From NCBI RefSeq assembly GCF_030252185.1, contig NZ_CP126970.1, positions 2,046,001-2,110,000 of the forward strand: a DNA stretch of 64,000 bases. The letters are read 5' to 3'. The DNA is from Corynebacterium suedekumii. GTDB taxonomy: Bacteria > Actinomycetota > Actinomycetes > Mycobacteriales > Mycobacteriaceae. The position numbers and the translations under genes were made by a program. Below the pieces are notes generated by a model, which saw only the letters and a program-made list of their open reading frames with translations, made no database searches and had not been told where the DNA came from. Positions 1 through 8,747 of this stretch are shown piece after piece. Positions within the stretch are counted from its first letter, which is position 1, and each line of letters starts with the position of its first letter.

Positions 1-534
1 CTCTACGGGCAGTCCGGTGCCGTGGTGGTCACCCCGGGAGCCGACAGCCGGGACCTCGTCTCCGAGATCCTCTCCCGGGTGCGGTCCAGCAGCGCCCAGG
101 AACTGATCCTGCTGCCCAACGGACTGCTCGACCACCGGCAGCTCGTCGCCGTCGAACGTGCCACCCACGCCTTCGAGCAGGCCATCACCATCGTGCCCAC
201 CCGCCGGCTGGTCTCCGGGCTGGCGGCGCTGAGCGTCCACAACCCGGAGGCCCCGCTGAGCGTGGCGGCCTACAACATGTCGGACGCCGCGGCGGCGATG
301 CGCACCGCCATCGTCCGCGACAGTGACGTCGCCGGCACAGGCACCACCGGTAGCTCGCTGGAGGACGCCACCGAGGCGGCATGCCGCCCCCTCGTCGGGG
401 ACGGGGCAGAGCAGGTGATCCTGCTCACGGAGGAGGAGATCGACGTCGACACGCTCTCTGCGGCCCTGGACCTGGACGTCATGGTCTTCCCCGCCGGCGG
501 GATGGGGCACCTGGTCGAGATCGGGGTGGAGTAG
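1..534 (+). CDS. DAK2/FakA-like (YloV family) protein, C-terminal part
   Basis: The reading frame is open from the first base of the window, so the start lies upstream; 177 C-terminal residues are visible. They match the C-terminal DegV-like part of the DhaL/DAK2-domain YloV/FakA family: a VTPG strand, an ILLPNG segment, and a V-P-T-R-R-L-V-S-G-L-A-A-L segment. In Firmicutes FakA is the ATP-binding subunit of fatty acid kinase; no such role is shown here. The stop lies 2 bp before recG, and a DAK-recG pair is usual in actinobacteria, so the two are probably cotranscribed. The N-terminal kinase domain is outside the window. Confidence 0.8.
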   Translation, partial: LYGQSGAVVVTPGADSRDLVSEILSRVRSSSAQELILLPNGLLDHRQLVAVERATHAFEQAITIVPTRRLVSGLAALSVHNPEAPLSVAAYNMSDAAAAMRTAIVRDSDVAGTGTTGSSLEDATEAACRPLVGDGAEQVILLTEEEIDVDTLSAALDLDVMVFPAGGMGHLVEIGVE

Positions 535-536
535 CG

Positions 537-2645
537 GTGCTCGGCTGGTCCGACGAACGCCTGCTGGCCGACGTCCTCCCCGCCAAGGAGGCGAAGGCGA
601 TCACCACCGCGTTCGACTACCGGACCTGCGGAGACCTGCTCCAGCACTACCCGCGCGCCTGGTCCCGACACGGCTCCGGCGTCCTCGCCGAGGACGCGCA
701 GGAAGGCGACATGGTCACCTGCGTCGGCGAGGTCACCGGTGTGTCCCAGTTCCACGGCAAGAACAACACCACCGTCACCCGGGTCACCGTCGACGACGGC
801 CGCACCGTGTTCACCGCCTCCTTCTTCCGCGCCACCTACGTGGGCAAGGTCCTCCGCGCCGGGGTACGGGCGATGTTCGCCGGCAAGCTCACCTTCTACC
901 GCGGCCAACCCCAGCTGCAGCACCCCGACTTCCTCCTCCTGCCGGCCCCCGGCCAGAAGGCGGCCGGCAGTGCCTCACTGAAGACCCTGTCCGCCTACGG
1001 CAACCCCGACGAGCTCCTGCGCGACCTCGACCACGTGCCCGTCTACCCGGCCACCGCCAAGGTTGCGTCCTGGCGCATCATGAGCGCCATCCAGCACATC
1101 CTGGCCACCCTGCCCGCCGTCGCCGAACCCCTCGGCGAGGTCCCCGCCGGCCTGGTGTCCTTCGACACCGCCATCCGGGGCGTGCACTTTCCGGGGCAGG
1201 AGGGCCCCGAACCGCACCTGGAACGCCTGAAGTACAACGAGGCGCTCACCCTCGGCCTGGTCATGGCGTTACGCCGCCTGGACACCCTCCGCCGCACCGC
1301 GCCCGCCCTGCCACCCGTGCCCGGCGGACAACGCGCCGGTCTGCTCGCCGCCCTGCCGTACGAGCTCACCCGCGGCCAGGAACACGTCATCGCCGAGATC
1401 GGTGCCGACCTCGAGGCCGACGAACCGATGAGCCGACTCCTCCAGGGCGAGGTCGGCTCCGGCAAGACCATCGTCTCGCTGGTGGCCATGCTCCAGGCCG
1501 TCGACGCCGGCCACCAGTGCGCCCTGCTCGCCCCCACCGAGGTGCTCGCCGTCCAGCACGCCCGCACCCTGACCACACTGCTTGCCGACGCCGCCGTCCC
1601 CGCCACCGTGGTTCCCCTCACCGGTTCCATGCCGGTCGGCGTCAAACGCCAGGCCCTGCTGGACATCGTCTCCGGGCAGGCCGACATCGTCGTGGGCACC
1701 CACGCCCTCATCCAGGACGGGGTGGAGTTCTTCGACCTCGGTCTCGTCGTCGTCGACGAGCAGCACCGCTTCGGCGTGGAACAACGCGCCCGCCTGCGCT
1801 CCATGGGCCGCGACGGGCTCACCCCGCACCTGCTGGTGATGACCGCGACCCCGATCCCGCGCACCATCGCCATGACCGTCTTCGGCGACCTCGCCGTGTC
1901 CACCCTCCGGGAACTGCCCGGCGGGCGTCGCCCCATCCAGTCCTCCGTCGTGCCCGAGGCCCGCCCCGACTGGGTCGTCCGCGCCCTCGTCCGCATCCGA
2001 GAGGAGGTCGACGCCGGGCGGCAGGCCTACGTCGTCTGCCCGCGTATCGACGGCGACGGCGGTGTCACCGACCTCGCCCTGCGCCTGGCCGGCGGCCCCT
2101 TCCGCGGCCTGCGGGTGGAGATCCTCCACGGCCGGATGCGCCCCGAGGACAAGGACCACGTCATGCGCGGCTTCGCCGCCGGTGACATCGACGTCCTCGT
2201 GGCCACCACCGTCATCGAGGTCGGCGTCGACGTCCCCAACGCCACCGTCATGCTCATCCGCGAGGCTGAGAACTTCGGCGTCTCCCAGCTCCACCAGCTC
2301 CGCGGTCGCGTCGGTCGCGGCGAGAACGCGTCCCTGTGCCTGTTCCACACCCTCGCCGCCCCGGGCACCCCCGCCCACCAGCGCATCACCGACGTCGCCG
2401 GCACCGCCGACGGCTTCCAGCTCGCCGAGATCGACCTGCTCCACCGCCAGGAGGGTGACGTCCTGGGTACGAGCCAGTCCGGCTCCCAGCGGACCGTCCG
2501 CCTGCTCAACCTGGTCTCCGACCTCGACATCATCGAACGCGCCACCGTCGACGCCACCGCACTCGTCGACCGGCACGCCCTGCTCGCCCAGCGCCTCGTC
2601 CTGGAGATCGACCGCGACGATCGGGAGTACCTGGAAAAGAGTTAG
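537..2645 (+). CDS. recG: ATP-dependent DNA helicase RecG
   Basis: This 702-residue protein is the branch-migrating helicase that remodels stalled forks and Holliday junctions. After an N-terminal wedge/OB domain come the SF2 motifs: Walker A GEVGSGKT (residues 304-311), DEQH box (407-410) followed by RFG, motif III TATPIPRT, and motif VI QLRGRVGRG. The GTG at 537 is chosen because it gives the family N-terminus (MLGWSDERLL) and lies 2 bp after the upstream stop; the Met codon further upstream would overlap the DAK gene by about 150 bp. Its length is normal for the family. Confidence 0.96.
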   Translation: MLGWSDERLLADVLPAKEAKAITTAFDYRTCGDLLQHYPRAWSRHGSGVLAEDAQEGDMVTCVGEVTGVSQFHGKNNTTVTRVTVDDGRTVFTASFFRATYVGKVLRAGVRAMFAGKLTFYRGQPQLQHPDFLLLPAPGQKAAGSASLKTLSAYGNPDELLRDLDHVPVYPATAKVASWRIMSAIQHILATLPAVAEPLGEVPAGLVSFDTAIRGVHFPGQEGPEPHLERLKYNEALTLGLVMALRRLDTLRRTAPALPPVPGGQRAGLLAALPYELTRGQEHVIAEIGADLEADEPMSRLLQGEVGSGKTIVSLVAMLQAVDAGHQCALLAPTEVLAVQHARTLTTLLADAAVPATVVPLTGSMPVGVKRQALLDIVSGQADIVVGTHALIQDGVEFFDLGLVVVDEQHRFGVEQRARLRSMGRDGLTPHLLVMTATPIPRTIAMTVFGDLAVSTLRELPGGRRPIQSSVVPEARPDWVVRALVRIREEVDAGRQAYVVCPRIDGDGGVTDLALRLAGGPFRGLRVEILHGRMRPEDKDHVMRGFAAGDIDVLVATTVIEVGVDVPNATVMLIREAENFGVSQLHQLRGRVGRGENASLCLFHTLAAPGTPAHQRITDVAGTADGFQLAEIDLLHRQEGDVLGTSQSGSQRTVRLLNLVSDLDIIERATVDATALVDRHALLAQRLVLEIDRDDREYLEKS

Positions 2646-2648
2646 GGT
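2643..2648 (+). promoter_or_regulatory. -10 box for the biotinyl-domain gene
   Basis: TAGGGT, overlapping the recG stop codon and ending 7 bp before the ATG. Transcription would begin at or next to the start codon. Confidence 0.4.
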
Positions 2649-2655
2649 TGACCCC

Positions 2656-2865
2656 ATGAACATCTGCGCCCCCTTCGCCGGCATCGTGCGCTACCACGTC
2701 GCCGTCGGCGACCCCGTGGACACCGGGGACGTGCTCGCCACCGTCGAGGCCGTCAAACTCGAGGCCCCCGTCCTCGCCCCCGGGCCCGGCACCGTCACCG
2801 CCCTGGCCAGGGAGGACTTCACCGACGTCCTCGGCGGAGACACCCTCCTCGAGGTGGGCCCATGA
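2656..2865 (+). CDS. Free-standing biotinyl/lipoyl attachment domain protein
   Basis: At 69 residues it is just one biotinyl domain: a Gly-Asp-Pro-Val turn, then EAVKLEAPV with the presumed biotinylated Lys34, then a proline-glycine turn and closing strands. Such proteins carry CO2 for biotin-dependent carboxylases, but no carboxylase or carboxyltransferase gene is adjacent. Its stop overlaps the rsmD start by 4 bp (ATGA), so the two are translationally coupled. As I recall, M. tuberculosis carries a full pyruvate carboxylase gene at this place between recG and rsmD, so this may be a remnant or a small relative. Lipoylation is less likely given the residues around the Lys. Confidence 0.8.
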   Translation: MNICAPFAGIVRYHVAVGDPVDTGDVLATVEAVKLEAPVLAPGPGTVTALAREDFTDVLGGDTLLEVGP

Positions 2866-3467
2866 CCCGCATCATCTCCGGGGAGGCCCGCGGCCGCACG
2901 ATCAAGGTCCCACCCGCCGGCACCCGCCCCACCTCCGACCGGGCCCGGGAGGGACTGTTCTCCTCCCTGCAGGTCCGCTTCGGATTCCACGAGGCCCGGG
3001 TCCTCGACCTCTTCGCCGGCTCCGGCGCCCTCGGCCTCGAGGCCGCCTCCCGCGGGTCCGCCGAAGTGGTCCTCGTGGAAAGTGACCCGAAGGCCGTCGA
3101 GGTCATCCGGCACAACATCGGCGTGGTCCGCCACCCGCAGGTCCGCGTCGAGGAGATGAAGGCCTCCACCTACCTGGCCCGCGCCCCGCGCGACCACTTC
3201 GACATGGTGCTCGCCGACCCGCCCTACGACCTGGCCGACGAATCCGTCCACGAGATGCTGCTCGCCCTCGAACCCGCGCTGGTGGACGGGGCCGCCGTCG
3301 TCGTCGAACGCCATGTCCAGTCCCCGGAGACCGACTGGCCCGAGGGCTTCGCCCCCACCACCCAGAAGCTGAAGAAACGCACCTACGGCATCGCCCGGAT
3401 GGACATGGCGGTCTACCACCGCGAGCCGGACCCCGACCTGCCTTCCGATCCGAACGAGGAGAAGTGA
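2862..3467 (+). CDS. rsmD: 16S rRNA (guanine-966-N2)-methyltransferase RsmD
   Basis: A 201-residue class I SAM-dependent methyltransferase that modifies G966 of 16S rRNA. The N-terminus RIISGEARGR is the RsmD signature. The SAM loop LDLFAGSGALGLEA is at about 48-61, and the catalytic DPPY is at 119-122. It begins in a 4-bp overlap with the biotinyl gene and ends in a 1-bp TGATG overlap with coaD, so it sits in a tight translation-coupled run. RsmD-CoaD adjacency is widespread in bacteria. Confidence 0.94.
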   Translation: MTRIISGEARGRTIKVPPAGTRPTSDRAREGLFSSLQVRFGFHEARVLDLFAGSGALGLEAASRGSAEVVLVESDPKAVEVIRHNIGVVRHPQVRVEEMKASTYLARAPRDHFDMVLADPPYDLADESVHEMLLALEPALVDGAAVVVERHVQSPETDWPEGFAPTTQKLKKRTYGIARMDMAVYHREPDPDLPSDPNEEK

Positions 3468-3952
3468 TGAAAGCCGTCTGCCCCGGATCCTTCGACCCCG
3501 TCACCATGGGGCATCTGGACATCTTCCGCCGCGCCGCCCAGCACTTCGATGAGGTGGTCGTGCTGGTGACCGGCAACCCCAACAAACGCTCGGGCCTGTT
3601 CACCATCGACGAACGCATGGACCTCATCCGGGAGGTCACCGCCGACGTCCCCAACATCAGCGTGGACACCTGGGGTGGTCTGCTGGTGGACTACACCACC
3701 GAGCACGGCATCTCCGCCCTGGTCAAAGGCCTGCGCACGGCGCTCGACTACGAGTACGAGCTGCCCATGGCGCAGATGAACCGGCGACTGTCCGGCATCG
3801 ACACCTTCTTCCTGCTCACCGACGAGAAGTACGGCTACATCTCCTCCTCCCTGTCCAAGGAGGTGGCCAAGTACGGCGGCGACGTCACCGGGCTGCTGCC
3901 CGACGCCGTGGTCAGTGCGGTCGAGGAGAAGTACCGGGGGAGCGAGGGGTAG
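3467..3952 (+). CDS. coaD: Phosphopantetheine adenylyltransferase
   Basis: A 161-residue enzyme that transfers AMP from ATP to 4'-phosphopantetheine, the penultimate step of CoA synthesis. The nucleotidyltransferase signature TMGH is at residues 13-16 after PGSFDP, and the C-terminal ISSSLSKEVA segment is typical. A GTG lies directly before the ATG, but the ATG at 3467 gives the family N-terminus MKAVCPGSF and overlaps the rsmD stop. CoaE, the next enzyme of the pathway, is encoded at about 19 kb. Confidence 0.95.
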   Translation: MKAVCPGSFDPVTMGHLDIFRRAAQHFDEVVVLVTGNPNKRSGLFTIDERMDLIREVTADVPNISVDTWGGLLVDYTTEHGISALVKGLRTALDYEYELPMAQMNRRLSGIDTFFLLTDEKYGYISSSLSKEVAKYGGDVTGLLPDAVVSAVEEKYRGSEG

Positions 3953-3955
3953 TCT
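3950..3955 (+). promoter_or_regulatory. -10 box for the TSUP permease gene
   Basis: TAGTCT, overlapping the coaD stop region and ending 6 bp before the GTG start, which suggests a separate, leaderless start after coaD. Confidence 0.35.
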
Positions 3956-3961
3956 GATCGG

Positions 3962-4708
3962 GTGATTCTCGATCTGGCCCTCATCTTCACCGTCGTCCTC
4001 ATCGGATCCTGCATGCAGCGGATCTCCGGCATGGGGCTCGGGCTCATCGCCGGCCCGGTGCTGGTGGTCATCATGGGACCGGTCGAGGGCATCCTCGTGG
4101 TCAACGTGCTCGCGTTCCTCAACGCCGCCGCCACGACGATGACCGTCCGCGAGTTCGTGGACTGGCGCAAGTTCGCCATCATCTCCTCCGTCCTCATCGT
4201 CGGCTCGGTCCCGGCAGCCCTGTTGGTCCGCGAGGTCTCCGGTGCTCTGCTGCAGGCCCTGGTCGGCGGCCTGCTGCTGCTGGCGCTGGCGGTGACCACC
4301 TTCGGCAAGAAGTACATCCCCACCGCCTCCGGTACGGCCCCGGCGGTCGTCGCCGGCATCGCGGGCGGTTTCATGAACACCCTCGCCGGTATCGCCGGCC
4401 CCGCCATCACCGTCTACGCCCAGGCGTCGCGCTGGGGCCAGCAGTCCTTCGCCGCCACCCTCCAGCCGATCTTCATGGTCGCCGGCGCGATTTCCTTCCT
4501 GACCAAGATCCTCTCCGGGGCCGGCGATCTCACCGAGACGAACTGGCTCATCTGGCCCGTCGGCGTCCTCGGCATGGCACTGGGCCTGTGGATCGGCGTC
4601 AAACTCAGCGCCAAGGTCCCGCGCGAGAAGGCCCGCAAGCTCTCCCTCCTGCTCGCCACCGCCGGTGGTGTCACCGCCCTGGTCCGCGGCATCAACGGGA
4701 TGATCTAA
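3962..4708 (+). CDS. TSUP (TauE/SafE) family membrane permease
   Basis: A 248-residue protein with about eight hydrophobic segments. The repeated Gly-rich motifs of the TauE/SafE family are visible: GMGLGLIAGPVL near residue 22 and GFMNTLAGIAGPA near 136. Members export or import sulfite, sulfonates or small organic anions; the substrate here cannot be told. Its stop overlaps the stop of the convergent SDR gene by 4 bp (CTAA), leaving no room for a separate terminator. Confidence 0.85.
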   Translation: MILDLALIFTVVLIGSCMQRISGMGLGLIAGPVLVVIMGPVEGILVVNVLAFLNAAATTMTVREFVDWRKFAIISSVLIVGSVPAALLVREVSGALLQALVGGLLLLALAVTTFGKKYIPTASGTAPAVVAGIAGGFMNTLAGIAGPAITVYAQASRWGQQSFAATLQPIFMVAGAISFLTKILSGAGDLTETNWLIWPVGVLGMALGLWIGVKLSAKVPREKARKLSLLLATAGGVTALVRGINGMI

Positions 4709-5427
4709 CCGCGGCCCAGGTAGGGCATTCCGGCGGCGGTGACCGTCACCTGGTCGACGCTCACCTCCGCCGGCAGGTTCGCCACCGCCAATAACAGGCG
4801 TGCCGCGTCGGCGGCGTCGAACATCGGCTCGGATCCCGTGAAGGAGCCGAGCAGTGCGGTCCGGGCGTTGCCGATGTCCAGCTCCGTCGCCGTGATCCCG
4901 TGCGGGCGCCCGTCCAGGGAGGTGGAGACCGTCAGGCTGGCCACCGCCGCCTTCGACGCCGCATAGGCCGCCGCACCCGCCCGGGGCCGGTGCCCGGCGA
5001 TGGAGCCGTTGTTGATGATCCGCCCGCCGCCGTGCCCGCGCATCCACTGGAACGCCGCCTGCGTGCACAGAAACGTGCCGGTGAGGTTGGTGTCCATCGT
5101 CGCCCGCCATTCGGCGGCGTCGATGTCCGCGAGCTCGCCGGTGGGCCCGGGGATCCCCGCGTTGTTGACCAGCAGGTCCAGCCGCCCGTAGTGGCCCGTG
5201 ACGGCGCTGAAGGCCACCGCCACGGAGGCCTCGTCCGCCACGTCGCACACCACGGCCAGATGCTTGTCGACGCCCGCGAGTCCCCCGACCGTCTCATCCA
5301 GCGTCGCCTTCGTGCGTCCCAGGCACGCCACCGACCACCCGTCGGCCGCCAGCGCGGCCGCGAAGGTCCGACCCAGTCCACCGCCTGCCCCGGTGACCAC
5401 CGCCACTCTCTCCGATGTTTCAGCCAT
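4705..5427 (-). CDS. Short-chain dehydrogenase/reductase
   Basis: A 240-residue classical SDR. It shows the cofactor loop TGAGGGLG (12-19), NNAG (88-91), and the catalytic Ser142, Tyr155 and Lys159 (YxxxK). The basic residue pair typical of NADP preference is not obvious at the end of strand 2 (Arg38 only), so the cofactor is unsure. The substrate is unknown. It is divergent from the hydroxypyruvate-isomerase-like gene; the start codons are 23 bp apart and the candidate -10 boxes overlap, so co-regulation or mutual exclusion of the two genes is likely. Confidence 0.88.
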   Translation of the reverse strand: MAETSERVAVVTGAGGGLGRTFAAALAADGWSVACLGRTKATLDETVGGLAGVDKHLAVVCDVADEASVAVAFSAVTGHYGRLDLLVNNAGIPGPTGELADIDAAEWRATMDTNLTGTFLCTQAAFQWMRGHGGGRIINNGSIAGHRPRAGAAAYAASKAAVASLTVSTSLDGRPHGITATELDIGNARTALLGSFTGSEPMFDAADAARLLLAVANLPAEVSVDQVTVTAAGMPYLGRG

Positions 5428-5433
5428 GGATTC

Positions 5434-5439
5434 ATCCTA
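5434..5439 (-). promoter_or_regulatory. -10 box for the SDR gene
   Basis: Read on the minus strand this is TAGGAT, ending 6 bp before the ATG at 5427. It shares two bases with the opposing -10 box of the divergent gene. Confidence 0.45.
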
Positions 5440-5443
5440 GGGT
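5438..5443 (+). promoter_or_regulatory. -10 box for the hydroxypyruvate-isomerase-like gene
   Basis: TAGGGT ends 7 bp before the ATG at 5451 and overlaps the minus-strand TAGGAT box by two bases, so both promoters can hardly be open on the same molecule. Confidence 0.45.
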
Positions 5444-5450
5444 GGAGAGC

Positions 5451-6131
5451 ATGATCACCGCGCTCAACTGCTCCATCGGCCGTGACTCCTTCGTCGACGG
5501 CCTCGATGCCGCCGTGGCCATGGGCCTGCAGGACGTCGAACTCTGGTGGCCGTTTCCCGACCCCGATCCCACGGCCGGGCAGATCGATGATGTGGTGGCC
5601 CAGCTGCGGCAGCGCGGACTGGGACTGGTGGCGCTCAACATGTTCGGCGGGGATCTCGCCGCCGGGGAACGCGGCATCCTCCACGACCGGGACCTGCCCG
5701 AAGCACACATCGACGCCATCGAGCGCTTCCACGACCTCACCGGGGTGGCCCGCTTCAACCTGCTGCTCGGGCGGGGAGGGACAGTGCTCACCGCGGCGCA
5801 GTTGGATCGCTTCGCCGGGGTGGCCGGCGACGTCGAGAAGCGATTCGGTGGGACCGTGATGGTGGAACCGATGTCGGGGACCGGGGACTATCCCGTGCGC
5901 ACGGTCGCGGACGCCGCGCCGTTGCTCGAGCACGGCGGCCTGCTGCTCGACCTCTACCACCTGGCGGTCAACGACGCGGTGACCCTCGACGTCATGCCCG
6001 AGCACGTCCAGGTGGCCGACAACCCGGGGCGCGGGGCACCCGGCACCGGTGAGCTACCGCTGGCGGACTGGGTGGCGCAGCTGCGGGCAGGCGGCTACAC
6101 CGGCCACGTGGTCGGGGAGTGGCTGCCCTGA
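5451..6131 (+). CDS. Hydroxypyruvate isomerase-like TIM-barrel protein
   Basis: A 226-residue protein of the xylose-isomerase-like TIM-barrel superfamily, closest in features to Hyi/OtnI: the strand VELWWPF, the Glu of MVEPMS, the block VQVADNPGRGAPGTGE and the C-terminal VGEW glutamate. Hyi interconverts hydroxypyruvate and tartronate semialdehyde; 2-oxo-tetronate isomerase (OtnI) is a related possibility. At about 226 residues it is somewhat shorter than the usual ~260. ATG 5451 is preferred over an upstream in-frame start because of the promoter position and the family N-terminus. The adjacent SDR could act on the product, but this is only inferred from position. Confidence 0.78.
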   Translation: MITALNCSIGRDSFVDGLDAAVAMGLQDVELWWPFPDPDPTAGQIDDVVAQLRQRGLGLVALNMFGGDLAAGERGILHDRDLPEAHIDAIERFHDLTGVARFNLLLGRGGTVLTAAQLDRFAGVAGDVEKRFGGTVMVEPMSGTGDYPVRTVADAAPLLEHGGLLLDLYHLAVNDAVTLDVMPEHVQVADNPGRGAPGTGELPLADWVAQLRAGGYTGHVVGEWLP

Positions 6132-6147
6132 CGGATTGCGGGGCGGA

Positions 6148-6909
<762 letters not shown>

Positions 6910-6910
6910 G

Positions 6911-7846
6911 TCAGTGGTCCTTCCGGGTGGACGGGGAGGTGCTGTCGGGGACGACGGTGACGTTGCGGGGGATGGTGCCCTCGGCGTCGGCGAGTGAGGC
7001 GAGCTGGCGAGCGGTGAGCTCGCGGGTGGCACCCTTCTCGAAGTGCTTCTCCAGGTAGTACTGGCCCACCATGAGCACGGAGGTGACGGCGAGGTACCAG
7101 GTGGCGGCGACGAGCAGCATGGGCACCGGCTCGAACAGGGCGGCGGCGATGTCCATGGAACGGCCGTAGAGCTCGAGGGTGTAGGGGACGGCGACGACGA
7201 GCGAGGTGGTTTTCAGCATGGAGATGAGCTCGTTGCCGGTCGGCGGGATGATGATGCGCATGGCCTGCGGCAGGACGGTCCGCCGCATGGTCAGCCACCA
7301 GCTCATGCCCAGTGCCTTGGACGCCTCCATCTGGCCTTCGGGGACGGAGGAGATGCCGGAGCGGACGATCTCGGCCATGTAGGCGGCCTCGTTGAGACCC
7401 AGGCCGAGGACGGCGAGGATGAACGCGTTGCGGAGCAGGCCCTCCAGCTCGATCTCCGCGAACCCGACGTTGATACTTTGATAAAGCGAGCCGAGCAGGC
7501 CCCAGAACACCAGCTGGACGTAGACCGGGGTGCCGCGGAAGATCCACAGGTAGACCCAGGCCACGCCCCGGAGGACGGGGTTGGGGGACATCCGCATGAC
7601 CGCCAGGGTGGCACCGAGCACCACACCGATGAGCATGGCCAGCACCGTCAGCGCCAGGGTGTGCAGCGCCGCGGTGGCGATCCGGGTGTCGAAGAGGTAC
7701 TGGCGGTAGGTGTCCCAGCCGTAGGCCTCGTTGGTCAGGGCGCCGACGACGAACCAGGCGGCCAGGCCCAGCACGATGGCGGCCAGCACCCAGCGGCCCG
7801 GGTGGCGCAGCGGCTTCGCCTGGATGGGGGCGGGGGTGGTGGTCAT
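6911..7846 (-). CDS. Polar amino acid ABC transporter, permease
   Basis: A 311-residue membrane protein of the HisM/GlnP type. It has an N-terminal anchor (about 20-43), then a canonical permease core and the cytoplasmic EAA loop [20 protein letters not shown] that docks on the ATPase. It is longer than GlnP because of the extra N-terminal helix and a C-terminal cytoplasmic tail. The ATG overlaps the restored stop of the binding-protein gene (ATGA) and is preceded by GGAAGGA. Only one permease gene is present, so it would act as a homodimer. Confidence 0.92.
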   Translation of the reverse strand: MTTTPAPIQAKPLRHPGRWVLAAIVLGLAAWFVVGALTNEAYGWDTYRQYLFDTRIATAALHTLALTVLAMLIGVVLGATLAVMRMSPNPVLRGVAWVYLWIFRGTPVYVQLVFWGLLGSLYQSINVGFAEIELEGLLRNAFILAVLGLGLNEAAYMAEIVRSGISSVPEGQMEASKALGMSWWLTMRRTVLPQAMRIIIPPTGNELISMLKTTSLVVAVPYTLELYGRSMDIAAALFEPVPMLLVAATWYLAVTSVLMVGQYYLEKHFEKGATRELTARQLASLADAEGTIPRNVTVVPDSTSPSTRKDH

Positions 7847-8747
7847 GAGCCGATTCCTTCCACGGGTTCTTCGTTGATCATCGCCTGCTCGAGCAGACCG
7901 GATTCCACACCCCACTGGTTGAGGATGCGGGCGTACTCGCCGGAGTCGATGAGGTGCTGCAGGGCGGCGGCCATGGCGGGGCCGAGTTCGAGTCCTTCGG
8001 CACCGCCCAGCCGTAGGGGGCGGCGTCGAACATGTCGCCGGTCAGTTCCATCTTCCCCTCGGAACGCTCGACGGCCCAGGCGGTGACGGGGGAGTCGGCC
8101 GACAGGGCGTCGGCCCGCCCGATGAGCAGGGCCAGTGCCGCGTTGTCGGAGGTGTCGTAGGACAGGACGGTGATGGGGTCCTCGCCCGCGTCCTCACAGG
8201 CCTCGTTCTTCGGCCGGACGTCATCGGTCTCGGAGACGGTGGTGCGCTGGACCGCCACCGTCAGCCCGCAGGCGTTGTTCGGGTCGATGGTGTCGCCGGT
8301 CTGCTGCGCCCACTGGATGCCGGCGTAGAGGAAGTTGACGAAGTCGAAGTTCTCCCGCCGCTCCGGGTTGTCGGTCAGGCCGGTCGTGCCCACATCCAGG
8401 GTGCCCGCCTGTACGGCGGGGAGGATCATGGCGAAGTCCTGCTCCACCGGCTGGAAATCCAGCCCCATGACGGCGGCGGTCGCCCGGGCCAGGTCCATCT
8501 CCATGCCGATGATGTCCCCGTCGGAGTCCTTGAGCTCGAAGGGGGCGAACGGCGGGTTGACTCCGCCGGAGAGCACGCCGTCCGCCGCGACGGACTCGGG
8601 TACCATCGCGGCGATCTCCGGCACCTCGGCCGGGATGATCGGCTCCCACCCTTCGGGGGTGCCCTCCTCCACGTTGGTGACACAGGACGTGAGGCTTATC
8701 GACGCCGCCGCGATCACCGCCGCGGCCATCCTCCTGGTGGGCCTCAT
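7843..8747 (-). pseudogene. Amino acid ABC transporter binding lipoprotein, frameshifted near the C-terminus
   Basis: The N-terminus has a lipoprotein signal with lipobox LTSC (Cys22), followed by an SBP_bac_3 domain (PFAPFELKDSDG, then MEMDLARA). The frame is normal up to AVPKDS, near base 7990. From there the annotated frame becomes low-complexity and stops at 7878. Restoring one lost base at 7989-7990 gives ELGPAMAAALQHLI and then ARILNQWGVESG, the expected family C-terminus, ending at 7843 in an ATGA overlap with the permease start. Intact length would be about 301 residues. Either a sequencing error or a real recent mutation that would inactivate the transporter. The start overlaps the DUF368 stop. 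Confidence 0.85.
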
